Source: Dehalococcoidia bacterium UBA6495 | Lineage (GTDB): Bacteria > Chloroflexota > Dehalococcoidia > Lucifugimonadales > UBA826 | NCBI GenBank assembly: GCA_002435305.1 | Contig: DJMH01000011.1 | Location: forward strand, 28,927-45,366 | Direction: 5' to 3' | DNA length: 16,440 bases | In this document: positions 1 through 7,809 of the stretch, one piece after another | How positions within the stretch are numbered: position 1 is the first letter of the stretch | How the letters are laid out: each line of letters opens with the position of its first letter | Notes under the pieces: generated by a model | Database searches by the model: none | The model's input: only the letters and a program-made list of their open reading frames with translations | What the model was told of the DNA's origin: nothing | Position numbers and translations under genes: made by a program

Positions 1-2
1 TA

Positions 3-920
3 TCTCTTGGCAGTTCATCTGTCGTAATGAATGGCGCCGTTCTACACTACATGAAAACAAGTGACACAATACTGGCAGTAGGCACCAGCCTCACAAAGCA
101 TGGAATGGTAACCACAATCCCAGACGGGAAAAAAATTATTCATATCACTAATGATCCTATTGATATTGGAAACTATTATCAGCCTGACGACGCCTTGCAA
201 GGGGATGCAAAATTAGTCATTCGGCAGTTAATAGAGGCGTGCTCCGATTTACTTTCCACTCGAGATAGGCCGGAATCCCCAGCCAACCAAATTAGAGAAA
301 TAAAATCGGCATGGAGCAAAAGTTGGGAGAAAAAATTAACCTCCAAAGAGTCTCCCATGACTCCGTACAGAGTGATAAATGAATTCATGAAAGCCACGGA
401 TCCATCCCAGAACATAGTGACGCATGATTCGGGTAGTCCGAGGGACCAGGTCATGCCTTTTTATGAATCAGGAGGCCCAGGCACCTATTTAGGGTGGGGG
501 AAATCGCATGGCCTGGGTACAGGGCTAGGACTGAATATGGGAGCGAAACTAGCTTCCCCTGAAAAATTTGTTGTGAACTTCATGGGGGATGCGGCCTTCG
601 GCATGACGGGTTTAGATTTTGAGACTGCCGTTAGAAGCGGTATTCCGATTTTAACTGTGGTCCTTAATAATTCAACGATGGCCATAGAGACAGCTCACAT
701 GGCTTCCTCACATGAACTGTACAATACAAGAGATTTGGGTGGTGACTATGCAGACATGGCTAGAGCTATGGGTGGATGGAGTGAAAGAGTAAATGACCCA
801 GAAGAAATACAGGGCGCATTCTCAAGGGCAAAAAAGGCAACTGAAAACGGACACTCGGCACTCCTAGAATTTATAACCTCGGAAGAGCAGGATTTTTCAT
901 TCAGGGGAGCATTACGTTAG
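3..920 (+). CDS. Thiamine-diphosphate-dependent enzyme, acetolactate-synthase-like, 5' end cut by window
   Basis: C-terminal part of a ThDP enzyme of the acetolactate synthase / benzoylformate decarboxylase superfamily. The frame is open to the left edge, so the first ATG at 27 is internal; the bases before it read as middle-domain sequence. Numbering from that ATG, residues 1-75 are the end of the nucleotide-binding-like middle domain. The rest is the pyrophosphate-binding domain, with the Mg/ThDP motif GDA at 187-189 and NN at 214-215, the usual 25-26 residues apart. The third motif residue is Ala rather than the common Gly, which occurs in other family members. The N-terminal pyrimidine-binding domain with its catalytic Glu lies outside the window, so substrate cannot be told; 2-keto acid decarboxylation or carboligation is the family role. 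It lies 68 bases ahead of a co-directional MBL-fold hydrolase. Confidence 0.88.
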   Translation, partial: SLGSSSVVMNGAVLHYMKTSDTILAVGTSLTKHGMVTTIPDGKKIIHITNDPIDIGNYYQPDDALQGDAKLVIRQLIEACSDLLSTRDRPESPANQIREIKSAWSKSWEKKLTSKESPMTPYRVINEFMKATDPSQNIVTHDSGSPRDQVMPFYESGGPGTYLGWGKSHGLGTGLGLNMGAKLASPEKFVVNFMGDAAFGMTGLDFETAVRSGIPILTVVLNNSTMAIETAHMASSHELYNTRDLGGDYADMARAMGGWSERVNDPEEIQGAFSRAKKATENGHSALLEFITSEEQDFSFRGALR

Positions 921-988
921 CGATGTATTCCCGCGAAGATTTTAAAATTTCTTTGCAGCCCTATATTAGATGAAAAAGGTTAGTTCAT

Positions 989-1867
989 ATGAATGATATC
1001 TTAAACATTACCTTGTTGGGGACAGGTACCCCTGTCCCTTTAATAGAGAGAATGGGATGCAGCATTTTGGTGCAGGCTGGAGAGGAAAGCATATTAATAG
1101 ATTGTGGTAGAGGAGCTGCGCAAAGGATCAACCAGACTGAAACTCACATAAAATCAATAACCACAGTGTTGTTAACTCATTTACACTACGATCACTACAT
1201 CGGGGTCCCTGATTTATGGCTCACAGGATGGCTCTATGGAAGGAAAAATGCAATGTCAGTGTATGGTCCCCCAGGAACAACAAACATGATTCACCACTTA
1301 TCCAAGGCGTTTGAGATAGATGTCCACATACGAAGAGATCTAGACGAAAAATTTGATCCCGAAGGGGCACTAATTTCAGGAAATGACATAGCTCCCGGGT
1401 TTATTTATGAAAAATCGGGGTTACAGATTGAATCCTTTGAAGTAGATCATTATCCTGTACCAGATGCCATGGGATACATAATCAGTTATGGAAAGAGGAA
1501 AGTGATCATCTCAGGTGATACTAGGTACATGCCTACCATGGCTTCAATAGCAAAAGGAGCTGACCTTTTGATTCACGAAGTTGCTGCACCTGAGGCAATT
1601 TGGAAAAGATCAAAAATGATAGGCAGAAACCCTGAACACACCAAGAAAATTATCGAACACCACGCGACACCTTCACAGGTAGGTTCGATTTTCGTCGAAT
1701 CAAAACCTAGGTTAGGAGCCTTTTATCATATTGTGGGAGGTCCTGGGGCGGAAGAAGAGATATCACAAGCCATCAAAAAGGTATACGACGGGGATTTCCT
1801 CATACCAGATGACCTCACTGCTATTGAAATTGGAGACGAGATCAAGATATCCAAAGTACCTAGTTGA
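989..1867 (+). CDS. MBL-fold metallo-hydrolase, RNase Z / arylsulfatase-like
   Basis: A 292-residue metallo-beta-lactamase-fold hydrolase, probably cytoplasmic since no signal peptide is visible. It opens with the GTGTPVP strand-turn typical of the RNase Z/AtsA-like branch. The zinc motif HxHxDH is complete at H64, H66, D68 and H69. Further ligands are D177 in SGDT, the HHAT region near residue 225, and H247 near the C-terminus, so a binuclear zinc site looks intact. The long exosite arm of true tRNase Z is not evident, so a hydrolase of a small ester, lactone or sulfate is as likely as RNA processing. An AAGGT stretch about 8 bases before the ATG could serve as ribosome binding site. Its stop is only 11 bases from the stop of the convergent flavin monooxygenase. 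Confidence 0.88.
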   Translation: MNDILNITLLGTGTPVPLIERMGCSILVQAGEESILIDCGRGAAQRINQTETHIKSITTVLLTHLHYDHYIGVPDLWLTGWLYGRKNAMSVYGPPGTTNMIHHLSKAFEIDVHIRRDLDEKFDPEGALISGNDIAPGFIYEKSGLQIESFEVDHYPVPDAMGYIISYGKRKVIISGDTRYMPTMASIAKGADLLIHEVAAPEAIWKRSKMIGRNPEHTKKIIEHHATPSQVGSIFVESKPRLGAFYHIVGGPGAEEEISQAIKKVYDGDFLIPDDLTAIEIGDEIKISKVPS

Positions 1868-1878
1868 ATATTACAAAC

Positions 1879-3324
1879 CTAACCTCGATCAATTATCTCA
1901 AGTGCCCTCTTCTTCACTAACTCCTTATCATAGCTAGAAAAACTAAGCGCAGCAGTTCTATGAGGGTCACCACTGAAAAACCTTTCGTACAAAACCTGGC
2001 GGCCACCAAATGAACTTACACTAATATCCCAGCCCATGCGGAAAAGCTTGGTCCGCTGCTTGGCATCCAGGGTGTCAGTCGATAAATACTCCTCAAGCAA
2101 TCCTCCAATATCGGAATCGAAGTCTGCATCACTCGGGACAGCTATTAGGCTGCTAGATCCAATAAGCTGCAAAATCTCAATTAACCTAGGATATGCAGAA
2201 GTGAAAGAGGATTTCGCAGCAGACAGAGGAGCAGAATCTGGCTCCATGACCCCCCATTCGTTCATCTTAGCGTTGGAGATAGAAGCTTCCAGGCAAGCTT
2301 TGCTAACCTCGTAAACCGTTATCAACTCTGAAGCAAGGGCCTGTATATATGGAGTTTCATTTGTACTTAAGGCTTCTGTCATCAAGGCTGCTAAGCCAAG
2401 TACAAATTCCGCCTTAGCCATATTTTTGGTAACTATTTGATGGTTAATATGGGGTCCTGCTCTGGTGTTCGAAAAAGCGGAATTGGCTATTTCAACGTTA
2501 TTGCATATAAATACCTTGTCCCAGGGTACAAATACATCGTCAAATATAACGAGTGCATCACCCTCATCAAATTTTGAAGAGAGCGGATGGTCAAAGGCAG
2601 ATTTACCAACAGACAAAGCTTCCCTACATAAGAATTTTAGACCCGGGGTATCGCAGGATATACCAAAAGCCAAAGCAAACTTTGATGCATCCTTGTCAGT
2701 TGGTACCACCGAGGAGGGAAACACTAGTATCTCATCAGAGAGTGGAGCAAGGGTGGCTAATATACGAGCACCCTTCACTATGATTCCATCGTCTCTCTCA
2801 CGTGTAAGATGTAAACCCAGATCATCACCTTTAGCGTAGGAAGGGTATTTCTTCGTTTTGCGCACATTTACCAAGGTATGAGTAAGAGTTAAATCATTTT
2901 CCATCACATATCGGAAGTAATTTTTAATATTCTGGCCAAAAGCCTTATCGTCTTTGCCAAAAAAATCCGAGGCAGCTGAGCAGGCCATCAAAATTACATT
3001 CATGTAGTCGGGAGTCCTAGCCATAACTCCACCACTAAATCTTGCCCAACGGAGCATCATACTGCCTCTTTGGACCAAGTGTTCCTTTGAGGTGGGCGTA
3101 ATGAAGGAAAGTCCCTCAGGTTTATCACCACTTCCCGGGTTGAAAGTCATCTTTGAAGAAAGATCAACATCATGTTGCATTTCATACAAGGATGCTATCG
3201 AGTCGGCACAACCAGAGAAGGCTCTATGGCCGGTTACATCTTCGACCTTCTCACCTTCAATCCAAAGGTTTTTCGGGTGTACCCGCAACCTTTCCAGATA
3301 TTGGCTCCCATTTCTAGCTGGCAC
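1879..3324 (-). CDS. HpaB-family FADH2-dependent monooxygenase (4-hydroxyphenylacetate 3-hydroxylase family)
   Basis: A 481-residue protein, normal length for the oxygenase component of two-component aromatic hydroxylases, which use FADH2 from a separate reductase and O2 to ortho-hydroxylate phenols. The N-terminal pattern (YLERLR, DVT.H.AF, SIA.LYEMQHD) and the central THTLVN segment are family hallmarks. R103, Y107 and H149 align by spacing with the Arg/Tyr/His active-site trio described for the Thermus HpaB enzyme. 4-Hydroxybutyryl-CoA dehydratases share the fold but need Cys/His ligands for an Fe-S cluster that I do not see, so a monooxygenase is preferred. The start is GTG, directly after an in-frame stop and behind an AGGTG box. 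No flavin reductase is visible in the window. A VOC-like mini-ORF ends 28 bases upstream. The exact phenolic substrate is unknown. Confidence 0.88.
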   Translation of the reverse strand: MPARNGSQYLERLRVHPKNLWIEGEKVEDVTGHRAFSGCADSIASLYEMQHDVDLSSKMTFNPGSGDKPEGLSFITPTSKEHLVQRGSMMLRWARFSGGVMARTPDYMNVILMACSAASDFFGKDDKAFGQNIKNYFRYVMENDLTLTHTLVNVRKTKKYPSYAKGDDLGLHLTRERDDGIIVKGARILATLAPLSDEILVFPSSVVPTDKDASKFALAFGISCDTPGLKFLCREALSVGKSAFDHPLSSKFDEGDALVIFDDVFVPWDKVFICNNVEIANSAFSNTRAGPHINHQIVTKNMAKAEFVLGLAALMTEALSTNETPYIQALASELITVYEVSKACLEASISNAKMNEWGVMEPDSAPLSAAKSSFTSAYPRLIEILQLIGSSSLIAVPSDADFDSDIGGLLEEYLSTDTLDAKQRTKLFRMGWDISVSSFGGRQVLYERFFSGDPHRTAALSFSSYDKELVKKRALEIIDRG

Positions 3325-3352
3325 TTATCACCTAATATCCAGTCTCAGTCCT

Positions 3353-3457
3353 CTAGGATGAGGAGGTAATTTCAGCTTCAGTTAATTTTTTTACTTCTAC
3401 ACCAGCGAGAGAATCTGCACGCAGGACAATATGTCCTAACTGTTTTACTTTTACCAT
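3353..3457 (-). pseudogene. 34-codon VOC-like mini-ORF, possible remnant or leader peptide
   Basis: A short reading frame in the gap between the ABC ATPase and the flavin monooxygenase. It starts with ATG at 3457, 9 bases after a strong GGGAGG ribosome binding site (3467-3472 on the other strand), and stops at TAG. The first 13 residues, MVKVKQLGHIVLR, look like the first strand of vicinal-oxygen-chelate (glyoxalase / extradiol dioxygenase) proteins, but the frame ends before any second module. No VOC continuation is visible in other frames before the monooxygenase start 28 bases on. It may be the stump of a deleted VOC gene that still carries the translation signal, or a translated leader for the monooxygenase. 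The resemblance rests on few residues, so this is tentative. Confidence 0.4.
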
Positions 3458-3562
3458 AGTTAGCATCCTCCCACTAAATGGCCTTTGAAATGAAATAAAC
3501 CCTGTGAAACGATATTTTCCCCTTCTAAGTCAACAGCCAAACAAGGAAAGGTAGGTTTAATC

Positions 3563-4621
3563 CTATCCCTCTCTTGGAAACCAATAGCAGCCATACTCAT
3601 CAACGCAGGGGGCACAGTGGGCAACTAAATGACCAGGAGAAACCTCCCTCATGACTAACTCATTAGCATCGCAGGCTGGGTCAGGGGAGGGACATAGAGG
3701 GTCGTAACTGCAGGCGGAGGGCGGAGACATCGGGCTCGGAACACCTCCCCTCAGTATTATTCTTTCCCTATCTGCCTCCATTAACGGATCAGGTATTGGA
3801 ACAGCGGACAACAAAGCCTTGGTATATGGGTGAACTGGGTTATCGTATAGTTCATTTCTCTCTGCTATCTCGACGATATGACCTAGGTACATAACCGCAA
3901 TTCGATCACTAATGTGCTTCACCACTGATAAATCATGGGCGATGAATAGATATGTAAGACCCAAATCTTCCTGAAGATCTTCAAGCAGGTTGATTATTTG
4001 CGCCTGAATCGACACGTCCAAAGCTGACACCGGCTCGTCGCACACTATGAAACTGGGATTAACCGCTAGGGCCCTGGCGATTCCTATCCTTTGTCTCTGG
4101 CCTCCACTAAATTCATGGGGATATCTATCTGCCATGTACGGGCTCAAACCACAAGTCGTTAGCAACTCCGAAACTCTATCTCTATATTCACCTTTGCTAT
4201 CAGTCAACTTATGCACTTTCAATGGTTCGCCAACTATATCCCCACAGGTCATACGAGGATTCAAAGATCCATACGGATCTTGAAATATCACTTGCATCTC
4301 CCTTCTCATCTGACGAAGTCCGCTAGTGTTTAGGCTAGTCACATCCACGCCATCGAAGAAAACATCACCTGCTGTAGGTTTATACAATTGCAGAATGCAT
4401 CGGCCAGTAGTTGTCTTACCACATCCGCTTTCACCTACAAGGCCAAGCGCCTCACCCTTATTTATGGTAAAAGTCACATCATCTACAGCTTTTACTTCGG
4501 CAACTTTTCTCTGGAATATGATGCCTTCATTGACTGGGAAATACATCTTAAGATTGCTAACTTCAACTAAAGTATCCCCTACCCGAGCGGCTTTGGAGGC
4601 ACCACCTGTTTCTGTAACCAT
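3563..4621 (-). CDS. Peptide-type ABC transporter ATP-binding protein, DppF/OppF class
   Basis: A 352-residue ATPase subunit that would power import of di- or oligopeptides, or of other substrates of this transporter class, from the cytoplasmic face. Walker A GESGCGKT is at 63-70, the Q-loop Gln at 114, the signature FSGGQRQR at 171-178, Walker B FIVCDEP at 191-197, and an AHD switch histidine follows. The C-terminal oligo/dipeptide domain (HPYTKALLSAVP) is followed by an extended tail with six cysteines at 304, 310, 317, 336, 339 and 345, ending in a WFPR motif. The tail matches its partner's in cysteine spacing. A GTGGAG box precedes the ATG. It is second in a pair with the DppD-type ATPase, 55 bases apart. 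No permease or solute-binding protein gene is present nearby. Confidence 0.93.
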   Translation of the reverse strand: MVTETGGASKAARVGDTLVEVSNLKMYFPVNEGIIFQRKVAEVKAVDDVTFTINKGEALGLVGESGCGKTTTGRCILQLYKPTAGDVFFDGVDVTSLNTSGLRQMRREMQVIFQDPYGSLNPRMTCGDIVGEPLKVHKLTDSKGEYRDRVSELLTTCGLSPYMADRYPHEFSGGQRQRIGIARALAVNPSFIVCDEPVSALDVSIQAQIINLLEDLQEDLGLTYLFIAHDLSVVKHISDRIAVMYLGHIVEIAERNELYDNPVHPYTKALLSAVPIPDPLMEADRERIILRGGVPSPMSPPSACSYDPLCPSPDPACDANELVMREVSPGHLVAHCAPCVDEYGCYWFPREG

Positions 4622-4676
4622 TTTTACTCCACGAAACGCTATTAACTATTTGTAATAAAATCTTATAGGTTTTTGA

Positions 4677-5690
4677 TTAAATATCTCTTGGAAACCATTT
4701 ACAGCCATATTCTTGTTCGCAATGAGCGCAATATGCAACCCAGTGATTAGGCTCATCTTCTCTGAGAACTGGTTCGCCAGTTAAGCATTCAGGACTTGGA
4801 GACGGGCAATTAGACTGAAATCCGCAACCCGAAGGCCTATCACCAAGATTAGGGGGCATTCCCTCAATGGCTTCCAGCCTTTCACGAGTATTATCGTCCG
4901 CATCCAAGCGCGGAACCGAGTTAAGTAACCCTATAGTGTATGGGTGCTTAGGATTCTTATAAATCCCCACTGCGGTAGAAGTTTCAACGATTTTACCCGC
5001 GTACATAACAATCACACGGTCCGCATATCTGGCAACTACTCCCAGATTGTGGGTGATTATTATTAAAGCTGTGCCTAAGTTCCTGGACAGTTCCTGCATC
5101 AGTTCTAATATTTGTGCCTGAATAGTGACATCAAGTGCAGTAGTCGGCTCATCTGCAATAATTAGCTGCGGATTACAGCTTAGTGCCATGGCGATCATAA
5201 CTCTCTGGCGCATTCCACCACTGAATTGGTGAGGATAATCGTCTAAACGAGTGTCTGAGTCCGGAATACCTACCGTAGTCAGCAATTCTGACGCTCTTTC
5301 CCTAGCATTTTTTTTGTTCATTTTTTGATGCAATTCCAGAGTCTCAGTTATCTGACGACCTATAGTAAGAACTGGGTTTAGAGATGTCATCGGTTCCTGA
5401 AAAACCATCGAAATGCTGTTACCGCGAATACCCCTCATCTCTCGCTCGTCCATCTGGACTAGATCTTCACCGCCAAACAATACTTCACCCTCTACAATTC
5501 GACCGGGTGGGCTTGCTACCAATCGCATTATGGACATGGCACCCACACTTTTACCACACCCACTTTCCCCAACAATTCCTACTACCTCACCCTCTGCAAC
5601 TTCATACGAAATTCCATCGACCGCCTTCACTATGCCGTCTGCGGTGAAAAAATGAGTTTTTAGATTTTTGACTTCGAGCAACGGAGCCAT
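4677..5690 (-). CDS. Peptide-type ABC transporter ATP-binding protein, DppD/OppD class
   Basis: A 337-residue ATPase, the first of a tandem pair forming the heterodimeric engine of a peptide-class importer. Walker A GESGCGKS is at 41-48, Q-loop Q98, signature FSGGMRQR at 156-163, Walker B LIIADEP at 176-182 and the switch H214. A C-terminal oligo/dipeptide domain (HPYTIGLLNSVP, from about 249) follows, then six cysteines at 289, 295, 302, 321, 324 and 330 and a terminal WFPR. The first cysteines match the usual family pattern; the CxxC and last Cys lie in a tail beyond it. Fe-S binding has been reported for a mycobacterial peptide ABC ATPase of this class, so metal binding here is plausible but not shown. 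A GGGGGA box lies about 9 bases before the ATG. Confidence 0.93.
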   Translation of the reverse strand: MAPLLEVKNLKTHFFTADGIVKAVDGISYEVAEGEVVGIVGESGCGKSVGAMSIMRLVASPPGRIVEGEVLFGGEDLVQMDEREMRGIRGNSISMVFQEPMTSLNPVLTIGRQITETLELHQKMNKKNARERASELLTTVGIPDSDTRLDDYPHQFSGGMRQRVMIAMALSCNPQLIIADEPTTALDVTIQAQILELMQELSRNLGTALIIITHNLGVVARYADRVIVMYAGKIVETSTAVGIYKNPKHPYTIGLLNSVPRLDADDNTRERLEAIEGMPPNLGDRPSGCGFQSNCPSPSPECLTGEPVLREDEPNHWVAYCAHCEQEYGCKWFPRDI

Positions 5691-5820
5691 ACAACGTTCC
5701 CCCTTGTTGCTTCTTCAGGTTTTAAATTTAATTCCGAACAACCAAACTTGATTTTGTGTACCACATTCTAATAAACCCATCCAATACTAACAACTCATAA
5801 ATGCAATGATTCCATGGAAA

Positions 5821-6540
5821 TTATTCAAACATACGACCATCAGCAAACGAATTCAGGTTTTGAATAACCATGTCAGCGGCATAATTTGTGCTAATTTCAC
5901 TAGAGTTGATAGTGAAATGAAATAGATTAGGATTATCTGGTTCATCCAGCTCAAAATACTTTTTAAAAAAATGCTTTCTGGCCTGATCTCTTTGTTCGAG
6001 TGTCACCATAGCATTGTCCCTATCGATAGTTTCTCGACTCATCAAGGTCTTCACTCTATCTTCAAATGAAGCTACCACTCCCACTCGCAAAACATTAGGC
6101 ATGTCCTTCAAAATCACGTGTCCACCTCTCCCGATGAATACCACATCACCATCCGCCGCCATTTCTTTCATAGCAGATTCTATAGCCTCAATATATACGT
6201 CGTCCTCCACTTCATGACCTCGGGTTATCGTCGGCTGCGGTATATCCTCATACTCTTCTGTTAATAAAGCCGTAATACCGGGCCCGAAATATGGGTCACC
6301 AGCCGACCCGGTCACAGCCGAACGCTCAAGAAGCCTTTGTATCACGTGTATCCATTTCTCCGATCGGGTTGGAAGTCTTTCTTCTCTTTGGTGTAAAGCC
6401 TCGACGGTAGCACCCACATCTTTAGCTACATTGGACAGAAAAATCCTATCTACATAGTCAGCCTTCAATTTTTGTGCAACTAAAGGGCCTATGTCCCTCG
6501 CGCCTCCTCCGGACATACCTCCAAGTGTTATCGTATACAT
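5821..6540 (-). CDS. Cytidylate-kinase-like family protein
   Basis: A 239-residue P-loop protein resembling the cytidylate-kinase-like (Cytidylate_kin_2) family, not canonical Cmk. The N-terminus carries a glycine-rich nucleotide loop GGMSGGGARDIG (residues 7-18), followed by an ADYVDR segment and GATVEAL as seen in this family. In the middle, GDVVFIGRGGHVIL and the V.ASFEDRV region match the central strand and lid arginine segment, and an R.....FF.KYF stretch follows. True CMP kinases differ in the lid and substrate-binding insert, so the phosphate acceptor is uncertain and a regulatory or other small-molecule kinase role is possible. The start is well set by GGAGGTGA five bases or less before ATG. 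It follows apt by 113 bases and precedes the ABC ATPase pair by 130 bases in the same direction. Confidence 0.82.
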   Translation of the reverse strand: MYTITLGGMSGGGARDIGPLVAQKLKADYVDRIFLSNVAKDVGATVEALHQREERLPTRSEKWIHVIQRLLERSAVTGSAGDPYFGPGITALLTEEYEDIPQPTITRGHEVEDDVYIEAIESAMKEMAADGDVVFIGRGGHVILKDMPNVLRVGVVASFEDRVKTLMSRETIDRDNAMVTLEQRDQARKHFFKKYFELDEPDNPNLFHFTINSSEISTNYAADMVIQNLNSFADGRMFE

Positions 6541-6653
6541 TTGTCACCTCCACTGAATTAGGTTTATCCCGAATCTAAATTTCATGGAGTAAAAAACAGT
6601 GAAAAACCTCTAAATCGAATGCTGACAAACATTAGTGTGTATGTCAACTCTAA

Positions 6654-7166
6654 TCAGAAATCTACCAAGGAGAACAACACTTCATCATCCAAAATTTCTG
6701 GAATGCAAAGATCTTTCAAAATTATGACAGTGTTGATACCTACTATATTCCCGCCCATTTTTTCGATTAATTCCCTTGAAGCCCGGATAGTTCCACCAGT
6801 AGCGACCAAATCATCAACTAATACTACTCTTTGAGAGGGCTGTATTACATCTGAATGTATTTGAAGTATGTCAGAGCCATATTCCAGGTCATATTTAACC
6901 TCCCGGACAAAATATGGTAATTTGCCTGCTTTCCTTATCGGGACAAATGGTAGCTTCATCTCGTATGCAAGGGCGGAGCCAAAAATAAACCCTCTTGACT
7001 CTATACCAACTATCACGTCGGGAGAAATTATTTTTGCCTTTTTCGCGAAAGCATCAACACAAAATCGAAATGACTCTTGATGATAGAGTAAGGGTGTAAT
7101 ATCTCTAAACAATATTCCTGGTTTAGGAAAATCTGGTATATCTCTTATATATTGCTTTAAGTTCAT
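6654..7166 (-). CDS. apt: Adenine phosphoribosyltransferase
   Basis: A 170-residue cytoplasmic purine-salvage enzyme that joins adenine and PRPP to AMP and pyrophosphate. The opening, with IPDFPKPGILFRDITPLL, is the family signature. The ESRGFIFG segment forms part of the active site, and VVLVDDLVATGGT is the PRPP-binding motif with its two acidic residues. The length is slightly below the 180 or so residues of the E. coli enzyme, with nothing missing at either end of the fold. The ATG is the only sensible start. No strong SD is visible, but a 5-bp inverted repeat (CCTAA/TTAGG, 7169-7181) abuts the start codon on the upstream side. It is the first gene of the long minus-strand block and is divergent from the NIPSNAP-like gene, 78 bases away. 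Confidence 0.96.
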   Translation of the reverse strand: MNLKQYIRDIPDFPKPGILFRDITPLLYHQESFRFCVDAFAKKAKIISPDVIVGIESRGFIFGSALAYEMKLPFVPIRKAGKLPYFVREVKYDLEYGSDILQIHSDVIQPSQRVVLVDDLVATGGTIRASRELIEKMGGNIVGINTVIILKDLCIPEILDDEVLFSLVDF

Positions 7167-7231
7167 TACCTAACCATTAGGACCGTAATTTACAGAGTAT
7201 TGCAATGATAAATCCAAACTCAATGGGATTA

Positions 7232-7237
7232 GAGGAG
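7232..7237 (+). promoter_or_regulatory. Ribosome binding site GAGGAG fixing the start of the frameshifted gene
   Basis: GAGGAG lies 7 bases before the ATG at 7245. It is the best SD in this gap and indicates that translation starts in the 7245 frame, not at the GTG 74 bases further on, where the long reading frame could otherwise be opened. Confidence 0.6.
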
Positions 7238-7244
7238 ATCTTAT

Positions 7245-7765
7245 ATGGTAAGTGAGGAAAGGGAAACCATAATCAACAAAGGTTCCGAGGCAAAATACCT
7301 GTCTCTCTGTAAAAAGAAGTGTGGCCTTCCCTTGAATCACATGGACGTAAGGTAATTTGTTTGATGAAAGGTCTCATTGGCCTGAGCCCCACCACATTAG
7401 TCCAATTAACTTCGTATAATGACATTCAGGCATGGGACGGTAGTCAAGACTCATGGCCCTCTCTCCCGGAACAATTTGTCGAAAGGGAGACTGTCAGAGT
7501 ATTAAACCCAATGCCCCAGAGGACAAAGAACGTGATCCCGGTAGAAGATAGAAGACCCGTCTATGGATACCGTGAATTTATAATCTCACCGAATGATCTT
7601 TCCGAATTCGTCACCTGTTCAGAAAACGGTATATGGCCAAGAATCAAGCCTATGGGGGCTTCTAAAGAGTTGCGGGATATAGAAATGCCATATAGATCTC
7701 GAAGGATAGAATTGACAAAGACTACTAAAGTGAACCTTATGACATCTTTGGACATCGATCACTGA
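7245..7765 (+). pseudogene. NIPSNAP-like alpha/beta-barrel protein, reading frame broken at an A-run
   Basis: Two frames together make one protein. From ATG 7245, behind a strong SD, the first frame runs about 24 codons (INKGSEAKYLSLCKK) and would stop at 7355. The second frame is closed at its left by a TAA at 7310-7312 and continues EVWPSLESHGRK and on to TGA 7765. Joined at the run of five A and a G (7311-7316), they read like a NIPSNAP module: a KPG-like turn, a helix, W-P-x-L-E-x-H-G, then TTLVQLTSYND. A second partial module starts near YGYREFIISP, with a matching WPRIKPMGA. Restoring one A would close the gap, as would a -1 ribosomal slip. The end looks short for a two-module protein. 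Function of these proteins is unknown; the assignment is by pattern. Confidence 0.55.
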
Positions 7766-7809
7766 ATTCGATTTTTTAAGACATATGTTAATCCTATGGG
7801 GGTAACAGA

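Noticed and set aside
2465..2839. 124-codon open frame on the + strand opposite the flavin monooxygenase
   Set aside because: Shadow of the HpaB-family gene, low-complexity composition, no start signal.
5810..5819. 10-base palindrome TTCCATGGAA next to the end of the kinase-like gene
   Set aside because: Too short and without a T-tract; no flanking repeat, so neither terminator nor operator can be supported.
6641..6652. Perfect TTGACA on the minus strand just after apt
   Set aside because: No -10-like hexamer occurs at 16-18 bases, so a promoter for the kinase-like gene cannot be supported from it.
7169..7181. CCTAA/TTAGG inverted repeat in front of apt
   Set aside because: Five base pairs with a 3-base loop; not enough to call a riboswitch or operator, though noted in the apt entry.
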